A stretch of 35,953 nt of DNA from Microvirga sp. BSC39. Lineage in GTDB: Bacteria > Pseudomonadota > Alphaproteobacteria > Rhizobiales > Beijerinckiaceae. Under the pieces are notes generated by a model. The model was not told the origin of the DNA and did no database searches. It was given only the letters and a program-made list of their open reading frames with translations. Position 1 is the stretch's first letter. Each line of letters opens with the position of its first letter. The position numbers and the translations under genes are program-made. Below, in pieces: positions 1 through 8,067 of the stretch. The stretch is from positions 1-35,953 of the forward strand of contig NZ_JPUG01000016.1 in assembly GCF_000739015.1 (NCBI RefSeq), given 5' to 3'.

Positions 1-3
1 AAG

Positions 4-14
4 CCGAGGTGCGA
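4..14 (+). repeat. Left terminal inverted repeat of the IS30 element
   Basis: CCGAGGTGCGA matches the reverse complement of 1120-1130 with one mismatch. It lies just outside the transposase stop codon. The similarity weakly continues inward, with GGTT on the left and CCGTT on the right after a small gap. Confidence 0.7.
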
Positions 15-43
15 CGGTTGGCGGGTCATCGGTCTCGGGTCGG

Positions 44-1081
44 TCAGGGGCTGCCGGGGCGGAGTTGGTTAGGGTTGCGCAGCCCCGGCAGCCTCGGATC
101 CAGAGAGCTCATCAGGACCTCTTCAGGTGTGCGATAGCCCAGGCATTTGCGTGGGGTCGCGTTGAGCCGATCACAGATCTCAAGCAGAGCCTCCTCAGGC
201 AAAGCGGCAATGTCCGTGTCCCGTGACAGGAAGCGCCGGACCCGGCCATTGGTGTTCTCGACCGAACCCTTCTGCCACGGGGCCTGCGGCTTGCAGAAGT
301 AGCTGTCCATGCCGAGCTTCTGCTTGAGCAACGGGTAAGAGGCAAACTCCGTCCCGCGGTCGAACGTGATCGATAGACGCGCCGTCTCCGGCAGGACCTT
401 CAGCTTCTCGATCATGCCGGTCATGACCCCGGTTGAGTTGCGATCCGGGTTGCGGGTCAGGATCGTGTACCGGCTTTGGCGCTCGACGAGCGAGGTCAAG
501 TTGCGCTTTCCCAGATCCTTACGGAACATCATCAGATCGCCTTCCCAGTGACCAAAGCTCGTGTGGTCTGCGATCTCCGCCGGGCGCTGCTCGATGGTGT
601 TGCCCGCCGGAATGAAGAGACCGCGAGGCTTCCGCTGGTAACGGGCCCGCCGCCGGCGCCGTGCCATGGGCAGATCCTGGTACAGTCCGAGCTGTTGCCC
701 TTGAGAGCTGTAGACGAACCGGTAGATCGTCTCGTGCGACAGCCGTTCAGGCGCCCCGGATGCCCGCAGGCGGCCAGCGATCTGCTCTGGCGACCATCCA
801 GCTTTCAGACGGTCCATGACGTAGACTGCGAGCACCGGTGTGCGGGAGAGTTTGCCCAGACGCTGACGCCGGGCGCGGGCTTGCATGTCGGCCGCCACAT
901 GGAAATAGCCGCGATACAACGGCTCTTCATCGTGAACCCAGTTCCGTTTGATCTCGCGGTAGATGGTCGAACGGTGCCGCTGCAGGCGTTCAGCGATCAC
1001 ATTGATCGGGATCTTAGCCGCGTGCATGCGGGCGATCTCACGCCGCTCAGCCAGGCTCAGGTGGATGTAGGGCAGGGTCAT
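44..1081 (-). CDS. IS30-family transposase
   Basis: A 345-aa DDE transposase that would catalyse cut-and-paste or circle-type movement of its own element. The N-terminus (about residues 8-50) is the IS30 helix-turn-helix region with the sequence HLSLAERREIARM followed by RHRSTIYREIKRN. The catalytic core follows: the first Asp is in HWEGDLM (around residue 180), the second in TFDRGTEF (around 240) and the Glu in SVENTNGRVRRFL (around 275). The frame is intact and full length for the family, so the element may be active. It is the only gene between the inverted repeats. Its direction is the same as the downstream housekeeping block. Confidence 0.95.
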   Translation of the reverse strand: MTLPYIHLSLAERREIARMHAAKIPINVIAERLQRHRSTIYREIKRNWVHDEEPLYRGYFHVAADMQARARRQRLGKLSRTPVLAVYVMDRLKAGWSPEQIAGRLRASGAPERLSHETIYRFVYSSQGQQLGLYQDLPMARRRRRARYQRKPRGLFIPAGNTIEQRPAEIADHTSFGHWEGDLMMFRKDLGKRNLTSLVERQSRYTILTRNPDRNSTGVMTGMIEKLKVLPETARLSITFDRGTEFASYPLLKQKLGMDSYFCKPQAPWQKGSVENTNGRVRRFLSRDTDIAALPEEALLEICDRLNATPRKCLGYRTPEEVLMSSLDPRLPGLRNPNQLRPGSP

Positions 1082-1119
1082 TCGGCCTCCGAGTGCAAAT
1101 CCTTTGTTTGTAACGGAAT

Positions 1120-1130
1120 TCGCACCTCAG
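1120..1130 (-). repeat. Right terminal inverted repeat of the IS30 element
   Basis: Read on the minus strand this is CTGAGGTGCGA, the partner of 4-14. It lies about 40 bp upstream of the transposase start and contains the TGA stop (1127-1129) used by the adjacent truncated or fused gene. Confidence 0.7.
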
Positions 1131-1561
1131 AATAGAATCCACCGCCCCTCATGTAAAATTCGCATAAGATATATTATGGAACCAAAGTACGTGGGAAACT
1201 CAGTCGTCTCTCGCTTTCGGTTGGCCTGAGGTTCGATGCCTAGCGACAGAAACCATTCGGCATATGGAGTGTCCCTTACCAGCTGCTGGTTATAATCCGG
1301 TGCGCCGTCACTCCACCAAACTGGACCACGCTCACCGAGAGCCCGCTTTGCAGCATCAACCCGGCTACGAACTCCAGCGAGAGCCTCGGGATCGTCCCTG
1401 ACGCTGCGGACTGCCCGGCGCGCTGCCATCAGCTCGTGTACGAGGCGCTCACGCTCCTGAGGCTCGAGACCTGGATTGCTCAGGCGCCACAATCGACCCC
1501 GAACCACGAAATAGCGACCGTCTGGCGTGTGTGGGTGCTGATCGGTCGCTTGCCTCGTCAT
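1127..1561 (-). CDS. Small conserved hypothetical protein, 3' end altered by the IS
   Basis: A 144-aa soluble protein of unknown function. It contains a DGRYFVVRGRLWRLSNPGL start, a charged helical middle (residues 35-75, rich in Arg, Glu and Ala) and a GPVWWSDGAPDYN motif near residue 80-92. I recall short proteins of this pattern, about 110 residues long, as common in Rhizobiales, but I know no function. The start overlaps the stop of the MBL hydrolase by four bases (ATGA), so it is the last cistron of that operon. The last 30 or so residues are encoded by more AT-rich DNA, and the stop codon is inside the IS30 terminal repeat. The native C-terminus has therefore probably been lost or replaced. 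Confidence 0.7.
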   Translation of the reverse strand: MTRQATDQHPHTPDGRYFVVRGRLWRLSNPGLEPQERERLVHELMAARRAVRSVRDDPEALAGVRSRVDAAKRALGERGPVWWSDGAPDYNQQLVRDTPYAEWFLSLGIEPQANRKRETTEFPTYFGSIIYLMRILHEGRWILF

Positions 1562-2358
1562 GGCGCTTCGATTTGGAGCCCGTCATACGCCGGCTCGATG
1601 TGCGGCGGCAGTTCGCCCCGCAGCGTCTCATAATCGAGATCCGTATGGAGGTTCGTCAGGATCGCTCGCTTTGGCCTAACCTTTCCAATGAAGTCCAGCG
1701 CCTCCGACACGGAGAAATGCGTGGGATGCGGCGTGTAGCGCAAGGCATCGAGGATCAGGACGTCCAAGCCCTCCAGATACCGCAGGCTCTCTTCGGGCAT
1801 CTCGCTTACGTCCGGAGCATAGGCGATGCTCCCGAACCGGAAGCCTAGGGTGTCGATATCCCCGTGGACCATTCTGAACGGCATGGCCTCGACAGTGCCG
1901 CCCGGCCCCGGAATGGATGTCTCAACACCAGGCTTCAGATGGTGCATCTTCAGAATGGGCGGATAGCTGCTCCCGGCCGGCGTCTCGAAGCAGTAGCCGA
2001 AACGCATCATCAGCAGTTCGCTGGTCATCCGGTCGGCATAAACCGGGATGCGCTGACGCTGGACGATGGCGAGCGGGCGCAGATCGTCGATCCCATGGAT
2101 ATGGTCGGCATGCTCGTGAGTGTAGAGAACCGCATCGAGACGGCGGACATCGGCCCCGAGCAGCTGATCGCGCACGTCCGGCCCGGTATCGACCAGCACG
2201 GTCGTCACGGCGCCACCCGGGTCGAACCGCTCCACCAGCACGGAGCAGCGCCGGCGCCGGTTCTTCGGGTTGGTCGGATCGCAGGCGCCCCAGCCGACGC
2301 CCACGCGCGGGACGCCGGCGGAGGATCCGCAGCCGAGAATCGTCAAACGCAAGGTCAT
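1558..2358 (-). CDS. MBL-fold metallohydrolase (PhnP-like cyclic phosphodiesterase group)
   Basis: A 266-aa metallo-beta-lactamase-fold hydrolase, expected to be cytoplasmic with a two-metal site. The metal motif HEHADH is at residues 81-86, preceded by the LVDTGPDVRDQL strand with its Asp. Later motifs include MVHGDID (around 165), LILDALRYTPHPTHFS (about 200) and a final LTNLHTDLDY with His. The N-terminal GCGSSAGVPRVG with a following Cys and basic run is typical of the PhnP-like subgroup acting on cyclic phosphodiesters. The true substrate cannot be told from sequence. It overlaps tatD by four bases upstream and the small protein by four bases downstream, so translation is probably coupled. 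Confidence 0.85.
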   Translation of the reverse strand: MTLRLTILGCGSSAGVPRVGVGWGACDPTNPKNRRRRCSVLVERFDPGGAVTTVLVDTGPDVRDQLLGADVRRLDAVLYTHEHADHIHGIDDLRPLAIVQRQRIPVYADRMTSELLMMRFGYCFETPAGSSYPPILKMHHLKPGVETSIPGPGGTVEAMPFRMVHGDIDTLGFRFGSIAYAPDVSEMPEESLRYLEGLDVLILDALRYTPHPTHFSVSEALDFIGKVRPKRAILTNLHTDLDYETLRGELPPHIEPAYDGLQIEAP

Positions 2359-3164
2359 GATGCGAGCGCCTGCCTGTATGCGGCGTCGGCATCCGCCGCC
2401 TTGGCGAACAGCCGGTAGAAATTGGCTGTCGTCAGCTCGGCGATCGTCTCATCCGTCACGCCGATGACCTCGGCGAGAACACGGGCTGTATGGGCCACGA
2501 AGGCCGGCTCGTTGGTCTTTCCGCGGTGCGGGACGGGAGCCAGGTAGGGCGCATCCGTCTCGACCAACAGCCGGTCATGCGGCACAGCAGCCGCGATCCT
2601 GCGGATCTCCTCCGAGTTCCGGAATGTTAAGATTCCGGAGAACGATACGTAAAGTCCCAATTCGACGCCGACCTGGGCGAGCGTCTCGCCGGACGAGAAG
2701 CAGTGGAGAACCGCATCGAAGCGCCCTCGCCTCATCTCCTCGGACAGGATCCGGATCATGTCCTCGTCGGCGTTCCGGGCGTGGATGACCAGCGGTAGGC
2801 CGGTTTCGCGGGCCGCCTCGATATGGGTGCGAAAGACCCGCTGCTGCACGTCGCGAGGGCTCTTGTCGTAGTGGTAATCGAGGCCGGCTTCTCCGATGGC
2901 AACGCAGCGCGGATGGTGCGACAACTCGATGAGCCGCTCCGCCGGCACGTCCGGCTCCACAGCCGCATTATGAGGATGGGTGCCGATTGTGCAGAAAATG
3001 CTCTCGTGCGCCTCAGCCAGAGCCCGGTAGGTCTCGACGCGCGCCACATGGGTCGAAATGGTCACCATCCGGCCGACGCCCGCCTCAGTTGCTGCAGACA
3101 AGATCTCGGGGAGGCGGCTCTGAAAGTCCGGAAAATCCAGGTGGCAGTGGCTGTCGACCAACAT
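2355..3164 (-). CDS. tatD: TatD-family metal-dependent DNase
   Basis: A 269-aa TIM-barrel hydrolase of the TatD/YcfH group, which are metal-dependent nucleases. The N-terminal MLVDSHCHLDFPDF carries the first metal-binding His-x-His pair. Then come IGTHPHNA, AIGEAGLDYHYDKSP with a metal-bridging Glu, LPLVIHARNADED, VLHCFSSG and the ETDAPYLAPVPHRGKTNEP signature with the catalytic Asp. Length is normal. It starts directly after the palindromic repeat region, and its stop overlaps the MBL hydrolase start by four bases. A purine-rich GGAGGG lies about 11 bases before the ATG. Confidence 0.95.
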   Translation of the reverse strand: MLVDSHCHLDFPDFQSRLPEILSAATEAGVGRMVTISTHVARVETYRALAEAHESIFCTIGTHPHNAAVEPDVPAERLIELSHHPRCVAIGEAGLDYHYDKSPRDVQQRVFRTHIEAARETGLPLVIHARNADEDMIRILSEEMRRGRFDAVLHCFSSGETLAQVGVELGLYVSFSGILTFRNSEEIRRIAAAVPHDRLLVETDAPYLAPVPHRGKTNEPAFVAHTARVLAEVIGVTDETIAELTTANFYRLFAKAADADAAYRQALAS

Positions 3165-3192
3165 GGGTGAAAGCGCCCTCCTCTGCGGCTAC

Positions 3193-3298
3193 GGCATCGA
3201 ACCCAAAAGTGGAAGCCAGTTTTGGGATCCATCCGATGCCTTTTTCCTTAGCTGGCGCATCGTGCGGAAAACCGAATCCACTTTTCCGCACGATGCGC
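3193..3298. repeat. Composite palindromic repeat element (two adjacent hairpins)
   Basis: The gap between the glycoside hydrolase and tatD holds two dyads. The first has an outer stem GGCATCG (3193-3199) with CGATGCC (3234-3240), and an inner stem CCCAAAA (3202-3208) with TTTTGGG (3220-3226). The second is a perfect 17-bp stem, 3255-3271 with 3282-3298, around a 10-nt loop. The arms contain the GCGGAAAA type of sequence often seen in dispersed rhizobial intergenic palindromes. There is no T-run, so it is not a standard terminator. Its multi-copy nature is inferred. Confidence 0.75.
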
Positions 3299-3336
3299 TA
3301 ACGGCACGGCTGCATAGATCGGATCGGCGCCCTCGT

Positions 3337-4668
3337 CTACCGATGGCCGCCCTGGGCGGTTGCCGCGGGCTCGTCGTCCTCTTTCGTCTCCTTGCGCCGC
3401 ATCTTGCGCAGTCGTTCCTGGTGCCTGCGGACGGCAATCTCATCGTGGTCCTGTGGCCGAACGACGGGAACGGCGAGGCACACGCTCTGGGCCGGAAGAA
3501 CATCGCACCAGGACTGGATCAGTTGCTTGTAGCAGCGCCCCACAGGACGAATATTGCGGTCGAGGTCATAGAGGCCTACGGGCGTGACCCGGTTGTTCTC
3601 CTCACGCAGTGCCGTATCCCAATCCATCTGGTCAGTTAGAGAATACCAGGTGAATCCGACAATCGGTACGCCGGTATTGCGGACGTGGAGCACGTTGGCC
3701 CATTGCTTCCAGAGCCAATCCACCGCTTCCTCGCCTGTAGGACCCTCCATGAGGTTCGTCTCAGTGTGCATGACCGGGAGCTTGTAGCGATCGTAGTATT
3801 GCCGGGTGATCTCGTCGTAGCCGAACACGTCTCCGGCTGATCTCGTCAGTCCGTTCGCCGCCACCCTGTGCTCGTTGGTGACGTAGTAGTCGTTCCCCAT
3901 GATGCAGTGGTGACGCAGGGACGAGCGGCTCAGGAAGAAGTGATACTCGTCCCGGGTCGTCCCATTATCCATCAGGAACTCGTACATCTCCGAGTCCACC
4001 CTTCGGCCGTAGTTCAGGTCGAGGGACAGGAAGCGGCGGGCGTTCATGATCTCGGCCGGCTTGATGGCAGCCGGGTTCTCGGCGTGGAAATACTCGGAGG
4101 ACTCGCTCTGGATGAACAGGGCATCCGGCCGGATCTTCAGGATCCGTTCCATGGCCAACACATTGGCCTTCACGATGTGCTTGAGTGCCGTCACGAAAGC
4201 CCGGTCGCTGCGCATCTGCTCGTTCCACCAGCCATAGGCGGCCGAGAACTGGGCGCAGATGAACATCTCGTTGATCGGGGTGTAGAGCTGAACCCAGGGA
4301 AAGCGGCGTGCGAAGTCTTCCGCGTAAGCTGCGAAGAGATCTGGGAAATCCGGATTTTGGAAGTTCCCGATCCAGTCGGGGACGCCGAAGTGGCAGAGGT
4401 CGACAATGGGAATGAGGTTGCGGCGATGGATTTCGCCGAAGGTCATGTCCGCAAAGGACCAGTCGTAGCGGCCCGGTCCCAGAAAGCTCGTGTGAAGCGG
4501 CGGCCCATAGCGCAGAACCTGGATGTCCAACTCCTCAAGGAGGTCGAAGTCGGTCCGCCAATGCTTGTAGTGGCCGCACTTCTCCATCTGATCGATGCGC
4601 GTGCGGCCATTGTTGATCGTCGGGATGCTGTTCTCGATCCCGGTGGCGAACATGAAGGTGGTGTACAT
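3337..4668 (-). CDS. Glycoside hydrolase family 1-like protein
   Basis: A 443-aa predicted cytoplasmic beta-glycosidase-like protein with no signal peptide. The fold resembles clan A/GH1: TPINE at residues 130-134 matches the acid-base TxNE motif, and HTETN at 301-305 matches the position of the nucleophile (I/V)TENG, with Glu303. Other supportive stretches are LRYGPPLHT, LCHFGVPDW and TWYSLTDQMDWD near residue 370. The NG after the nucleophile is changed to TN, so the substrate may be atypical. The C-terminal 45 residues form a charged tail (RRHQERLRKMRRKETKEDDE). It lies between metG and tatD, where this operon normally has no such gene. The start at 4668 has GGAAG 8-12 bases upstream. Confidence 0.8.
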   Translation of the reverse strand: MYTTFMFATGIENSIPTINNGRTRIDQMEKCGHYKHWRTDFDLLEELDIQVLRYGPPLHTSFLGPGRYDWSFADMTFGEIHRRNLIPIVDLCHFGVPDWIGNFQNPDFPDLFAAYAEDFARRFPWVQLYTPINEMFICAQFSAAYGWWNEQMRSDRAFVTALKHIVKANVLAMERILKIRPDALFIQSESSEYFHAENPAAIKPAEIMNARRFLSLDLNYGRRVDSEMYEFLMDNGTTRDEYHFFLSRSSLRHHCIMGNDYYVTNEHRVAANGLTRSAGDVFGYDEITRQYYDRYKLPVMHTETNLMEGPTGEEAVDWLWKQWANVLHVRNTGVPIVGFTWYSLTDQMDWDTALREENNRVTPVGLYDLDRNIRPVGRCYKQLIQSWCDVLPAQSVCLAVPVVRPQDHDEIAVRRHQERLRKMRRKETKEDDEPAATAQGGHR

Positions 4669-4676
4669 CGAACGCT

Positions 4677-4711
4677 TCCGCTTGGGGCCTTTTCAGGCCG
4701 ATCAAAGCGGA
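4677..4711 (-). promoter_or_regulatory. Hairpin over the glycoside hydrolase ribosome binding site
   Basis: Between the metG stop and the next start, the RNA can form an outer 7-bp stem (TCCGCTT with AAGCGGA, 4677-4683/4705-4711) and an inner 5-bp GGCCT-GAAA-AGGCC stem (4686-4699). On the minus strand the 3' arm runs into the GGAAG that serves as ribosome binding site. There is no T-run, so translational control or an intercistronic processing element is more likely than termination. Function is inferred. Confidence 0.45.
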
Positions 4712-4717
4712 CGCGCG

Positions 4718-6268
4718 TCAGGACGCCTCCGCTTCGAGATAACGCGGGAAAATCGGGGCCGGTTGCGGAAGGGCCGCCCCGGCTGCCAGACGATGCTCCG
4801 GCCCGACCGCCGCAAGCCCCCTGCCCTCGGGCGAAACAGCCAGCAGATCCAAAAGCTTGGCCGCAGCAGTCGGCACGAAGGGCTGAGCCAGGATGCCGAC
4901 CGCGCGCAGAACCTCGGCCGTGACATAAAGCACGGTGTTCATGCGCTCAGGGTTGGTCTTACGCAGGACCCAGGGCTCCTGGGAGGCAAAATAGCGGTTG
5001 GCCTCGGCCACCACGGCCCAGATTTCGGCCAGCGTCGTATGAAGGGCGAAGTCCTTCATGGCCGCCCTTGTCTTCGCCGGCAAGGCGTCGGCGAGCCAGA
5101 GCATGTCCAGGTCGGCCTGGGTGAACTCGCCCGGCTGCGGCACCGCAGCGTCGCAGTTCTTGGCAATCATGGAAAGCGACCGCTGCGCCAAGTTGCCGAG
5201 GTCGTTCGCCAGATCCGCATTGATGCGGTTGACGATGGCCTCGTGGGAGTAGTTGCCGTCCTGCCCGAAGGGGACCTCGCGCATGAAGAAGTAGCGGATC
5301 TGGTCGACGCCATAGGTGTCGGCGAGATCGAAAGGATCGACCACGTTGCCGACCGACTTCGACATCTTCTCGCCCTTGTTGAGCAGGAAGCCGTGTCCGA
5401 AGACGCGCTTGGGCAGGGGCAGCTCGGCCGACATCAGGAAAGCCGGCCAGTAGACCGTGTGGAAGCGGACGATGTCCTTGCCGATGATGTGAACATCGGC
5501 GGGCCAGTAGTGCCAGCGCGGATCATTCTCGTTCGGGAAGCCGCAGCCGGTCACATAGTTGTTCAGGGCGTCGATCCACACATACATCACGTGCTTCGGA
5601 TCGCCCGGTACCGGCAGGCCCCAGTTGAAGGTGGTGCGGCTGATGGAGAGATCCTGCAGGCCGGAGCGGACGAAGCTCGTGATCTCGTTGCGGCGGGTTT
5701 CCGGGCTGATGAAGTCCGGATAAGCCGCGTAATGGGCCAGCAGGCGGTCCTGGTAGGCGGAGAGCCGGAAGAAATAGCTCTCCTCCTCGATCCACTCGAC
5801 CGGCGTTCCCGTGGGCGCACGCCAGCTGCCGTCAGGCTGCCTGGTGAGCTCGGCTTCGTCATAATAAGCCTCGTCCCGGACCGAGTACCAGCCGGAATAC
5901 TTGGAGAGATAGATGTCCCCCTTCTCCTGCATCCGGCGCCAGAGTTCCTGGGTCGAAGGCACATGATCCGCATCGGTGGTGCGGATGAAGCGGTCATAGG
6001 AGCAGTCCAGCCGGTCGGCCATGGCCCGGAACTTGGCCGCCATGTCATCCACGAAGGCTTTGGGGGTGGTGCCGTTCTTGTCCGCGGTCTGCTGGATCTT
6101 GAGGCCGTGTTCGTCCGTGCCGGTCATGAAGAAGACGTCGTAGCCGTCGATACGCTTGAAGCGCGCGATCGCGTCGGAGGCGACGACCTCGTAGGCGTGA
6201 CCGATATGGGGCGCCCCATTCGGGTACGAGATAGCCGTAGTGATGTAGAACTTCTGCTTGTCGGCCAT
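4718..6268 (-). CDS. metG: Methionyl-tRNA synthetase
   Basis: A 516-aa class I synthetase that charges tRNA-Met. HIGH is at residues 21-24 after SYPNGAP, TGTDEHG near 49-55 forms part of the Met/AMP pocket, and KMSKS is at 301-305. The usual zinc-knuckle position reads [13 protein letters not shown] and has no cysteines, so this is the zinc-free short form. No C-terminal tRNA-binding (EMAP) domain is present. I chose the ATG at 6268 (MADKQKF); an open frame continues 84 bases further upstream but has no family similarity. It is downstream of holB with a 55-bp gap. Confidence 0.96.
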   Translation of the reverse strand: MADKQKFYITTAISYPNGAPHIGHAYEVVASDAIARFKRIDGYDVFFMTGTDEHGLKIQQTADKNGTTPKAFVDDMAAKFRAMADRLDCSYDRFIRTTDADHVPSTQELWRRMQEKGDIYLSKYSGWYSVRDEAYYDEAELTRQPDGSWRAPTGTPVEWIEEESYFFRLSAYQDRLLAHYAAYPDFISPETRRNEITSFVRSGLQDLSISRTTFNWGLPVPGDPKHVMYVWIDALNNYVTGCGFPNENDPRWHYWPADVHIIGKDIVRFHTVYWPAFLMSAELPLPKRVFGHGFLLNKGEKMSKSVGNVVDPFDLADTYGVDQIRYFFMREVPFGQDGNYSHEAIVNRINADLANDLGNLAQRSLSMIAKNCDAAVPQPGEFTQADLDMLWLADALPAKTRAAMKDFALHTTLAEIWAVVAEANRYFASQEPWVLRKTNPERMNTVLYVTAEVLRAVGILAQPFVPTAAAKLLDLLAVSPEGRGLAAVGPEHRLAAGAALPQPAPIFPRYLEAEAS

Positions 6269-6323
6269 GTCGAATCCTAACCTGAAACTCGAAAACCTCT
6301 TAATCCTGCGGACGGCGGAGGCT

Positions 6324-7388
6324 TCAGGCCGCTCGCCGAACAGCGTCGGCAAGATCGTCGAACATCGTCAGGATGAAGGGCCGGCGGTCGAGGTTGAACA
6401 CGTCGATCTCGCGCGCCGAACGGCCGATCTTCTCACATACCTCCACCAAAGGCGCAAGGCGGGAAGCGCCGAGCCCGGCCTGGTCGCGCAGCCGCTCGGA
6501 CACCCAGCGCTGGACGGTCTCCAGGGTCAGCTCGTAGCTGTCGTCCGCATCGCGCCGGGCCAGAGCCTCCGCCAGGGCGAGGATCTGCTTCGTGTCGGTC
6601 CGCGGCAGTCTGTCGAGGAGCCGTGTGACCTGATCGATGAAGGCGACCTTCTCGGCATCGAGCAGCTCGAGGGTACGGCGGACCGATCCTTCCCCATAGC
6701 GGAGCGCCTGGTCGACCACGTCCCGCGGAATGTCGGACCAGGGGGACCCCATCGAGCTGATGGCTGCCCTGATCTCCTGGTCCTCCAGTGGACGCAGCAG
6801 CAGGCGCCGGCACCGGGAGCGGATGGTCGGCAGCACCCGCTGCGGAGCATGGCTCACGATCAGGAAGAGCGAACGCGGCGGCGGCTCCTCGATCACCTTC
6901 AGCAGTGCATTGGCGCTTGAGATGGTGAGATCCTCGGCGCTGTCGACGATGCAGACCCGGTAGCCTCCATTGGCCGCCGTAGAGCCGAACATGTTGAGCG
7001 CCCGACGCACCGCATCCACCGGGATGGTCGTGGATGCCGCCTTCTTGTCCGTCGGCGGAGACCGCCTCAGCACGGCCAAATTGGGATGGGACAGGGCCGC
7101 GACCTGACGAGCCACATGGGATTCTGGCGGCACGTCCAGGCCGGCGAGGGACCTGTCACCCGCTCTCTGAGGATCGAGGATGGCGCGGGCTACGCGATAA
7201 GCGAGAGTTGCCTTGCCGATGCCCTGCGCCCCGCCGAACAGCCAGGCATGGTGCAGGCGGCCGCTCCGGAGCCCCTCCAGAAAAGCCTCCTCGCCTTCCC
7301 GGTGGCCAAAGAAGGCAAACTGCTCCCGCGGATGCGGCGCCCCCTCGAACCCATCCGGCTCCACCACGTCCTGAGCGTCACGCGACAT
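6324..7388 (-). CDS. holB: DNA polymerase III subunit delta'
   Basis: A 354-aa clamp-loader subunit of the AAA+ class. The Walker A-like motif [10 protein letters not shown] is at residues 52-61. [26 protein letters not shown] matches the Walker B/sensor region, and SRCRR near 180 matches the SRC arginine-finger motif of clamp-loader subunits. Length is normal for alphaproteobacteria. I see no four-cysteine zinc module after Walker A, which is common in this class. Its start overlaps the end of tmk by 11 bases, so the two are co-translated within a tmk-holB-metG replication and translation operon. Confidence 0.93.
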   Translation of the reverse strand: MSRDAQDVVEPDGFEGAPHPREQFAFFGHREGEEAFLEGLRSGRLHHAWLFGGAQGIGKATLAYRVARAILDPQRAGDRSLAGLDVPPESHVARQVAALSHPNLAVLRRSPPTDKKAASTTIPVDAVRRALNMFGSTAANGGYRVCIVDSAEDLTISSANALLKVIEEPPPRSLFLIVSHAPQRVLPTIRSRCRRLLLRPLEDQEIRAAISSMGSPWSDIPRDVVDQALRYGEGSVRRTLELLDAEKVAFIDQVTRLLDRLPRTDTKQILALAEALARRDADDSYELTLETVQRWVSERLRDQAGLGASRLAPLVEVCEKIGRSAREIDVFNLDRRPFILTMFDDLADAVRRAA

Positions 7389-8067
7389 CGAGCGGCCTCA
7401 AGGCTTTGTCCGACAGGCGGCTCTGGGCGAGTTGAGGCAGCCTCTCGCGTAGCGCAGCCCAAATCGCAGCCTCGACTTCATCGGGCTCCTGGTCGGCATT
7501 GATCACCACGCACCGTTTCGGCTCACTGCGGGCGATGGACAGGAACGCCTGGCGCAGGGAGTGGTGGAAGGATGCTTCCTCTCCCTCGAACCGGTCCGCA
7601 CCCTCGCCTCTGCCCGCTTGGCGCTCCCGGGCTCTGGCAAGCCCCGTTTCAGCCGGCAGGTCGAGGATGAAGGTCAGGTCGGGCCTTACGCCTCGCAGGG
7701 TCACCCGCTCGAGCTGATCGATGAGCGCCTTGTCGATGCTCCCGGCTGAGCCCTGATAGGCTCTGGTCGAATCCGCGAAACGGTCGCAGAGGACGTGAGT
7801 GCCCCTGTTAAGGGCCGGCATGATCGTCTTGTCCAGGTGATCGATGCGGGCCGCGGCGAACAGAAGGGCCTCCGCGAAGGACCCGAGATGCTTGGCATGT
7901 CCGCCTAAAATGAAGGCGCGGAGTTCCTCCGCGTGAGGAGATCCGCCTGGCTCGCGCGTCACGAGAACCGGCTGGGCCAGTTCCCCCAACCGCCGCTTGA
8001 GCCGCTCGATCTGGGTCGACTTGCCTGCGCCCTCCCCGCCCTCAAAAGTAATGAAGCAACCTGCCAT
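7378..8067 (-). CDS. tmk: Thymidylate kinase
   Basis: A 229-aa enzyme that phosphorylates dTMP to dTDP. The P-loop GGEGAGKST is at residues 10-18. The dTMP-site motif DRFADSTRAYQG is near 95-106, and a Gly/Arg-rich LID segment (RARERQAGRGEGADRFE) near 150 is typical of the bacterial type. The ATG at 8067 shares its A with the TGA of the upstream carboxypeptidase (TGATG), which supports coupling and this start; a TTG just before it is less likely. The end overlaps holB by 11 bases. Confidence 0.95.
   Translation of the reverse strand: MAGCFITFEGGEGAGKSTQIERLKRRLGELAQPVLVTREPGGSPHAEELRAFILGGHAKHLGSFAEALLFAAARIDHLDKTIMPALNRGTHVLCDRFADSTRAYQGSAGSIDKALIDQLERVTLRGVRPDLTFILDLPAETGLARARERQAGRGEGADRFEGEEASFHHSLRQAFLSIARSEPKRCVVINADQEPDEVEAAIWAALRERLPQLAQSRLSDKALRPLDVA

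Larger units (their letters stand above)
4..1130 (-). mobile_element. IS30-family insertion sequence
   Basis: A single transposase gene is bracketed by short inverted ends. The left end at 4-14 reads CCGAGGTGCGA. The reverse complement of 1120-1130 reads CTGAGGTGCGA, so 10 of 11 bases match. The total of about 1.13 kb fits the IS30 family. The outer limits are inferred from these repeats. Only three bases lie to the left, so a target duplication cannot be established. The right end overlaps the stop codon of the neighbouring small gene (1127-1561), which indicates insertion at or in the 3' end of that gene. Confidence 0.8.

Noticed and set aside
3193..3298. The tatD-upstream palindromes as an intrinsic terminator
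   Set aside because: No T-run follows either stem on either strand; a repeat element explains them better.
4595..6280. A 561-codon open frame on the plus strand opposite metG
   Set aside because: It is exactly antisense to a well-conserved synthetase; long antisense frames are expected in high-GC DNA. The translation has no domain and is rich in Arg/Val/Gly.
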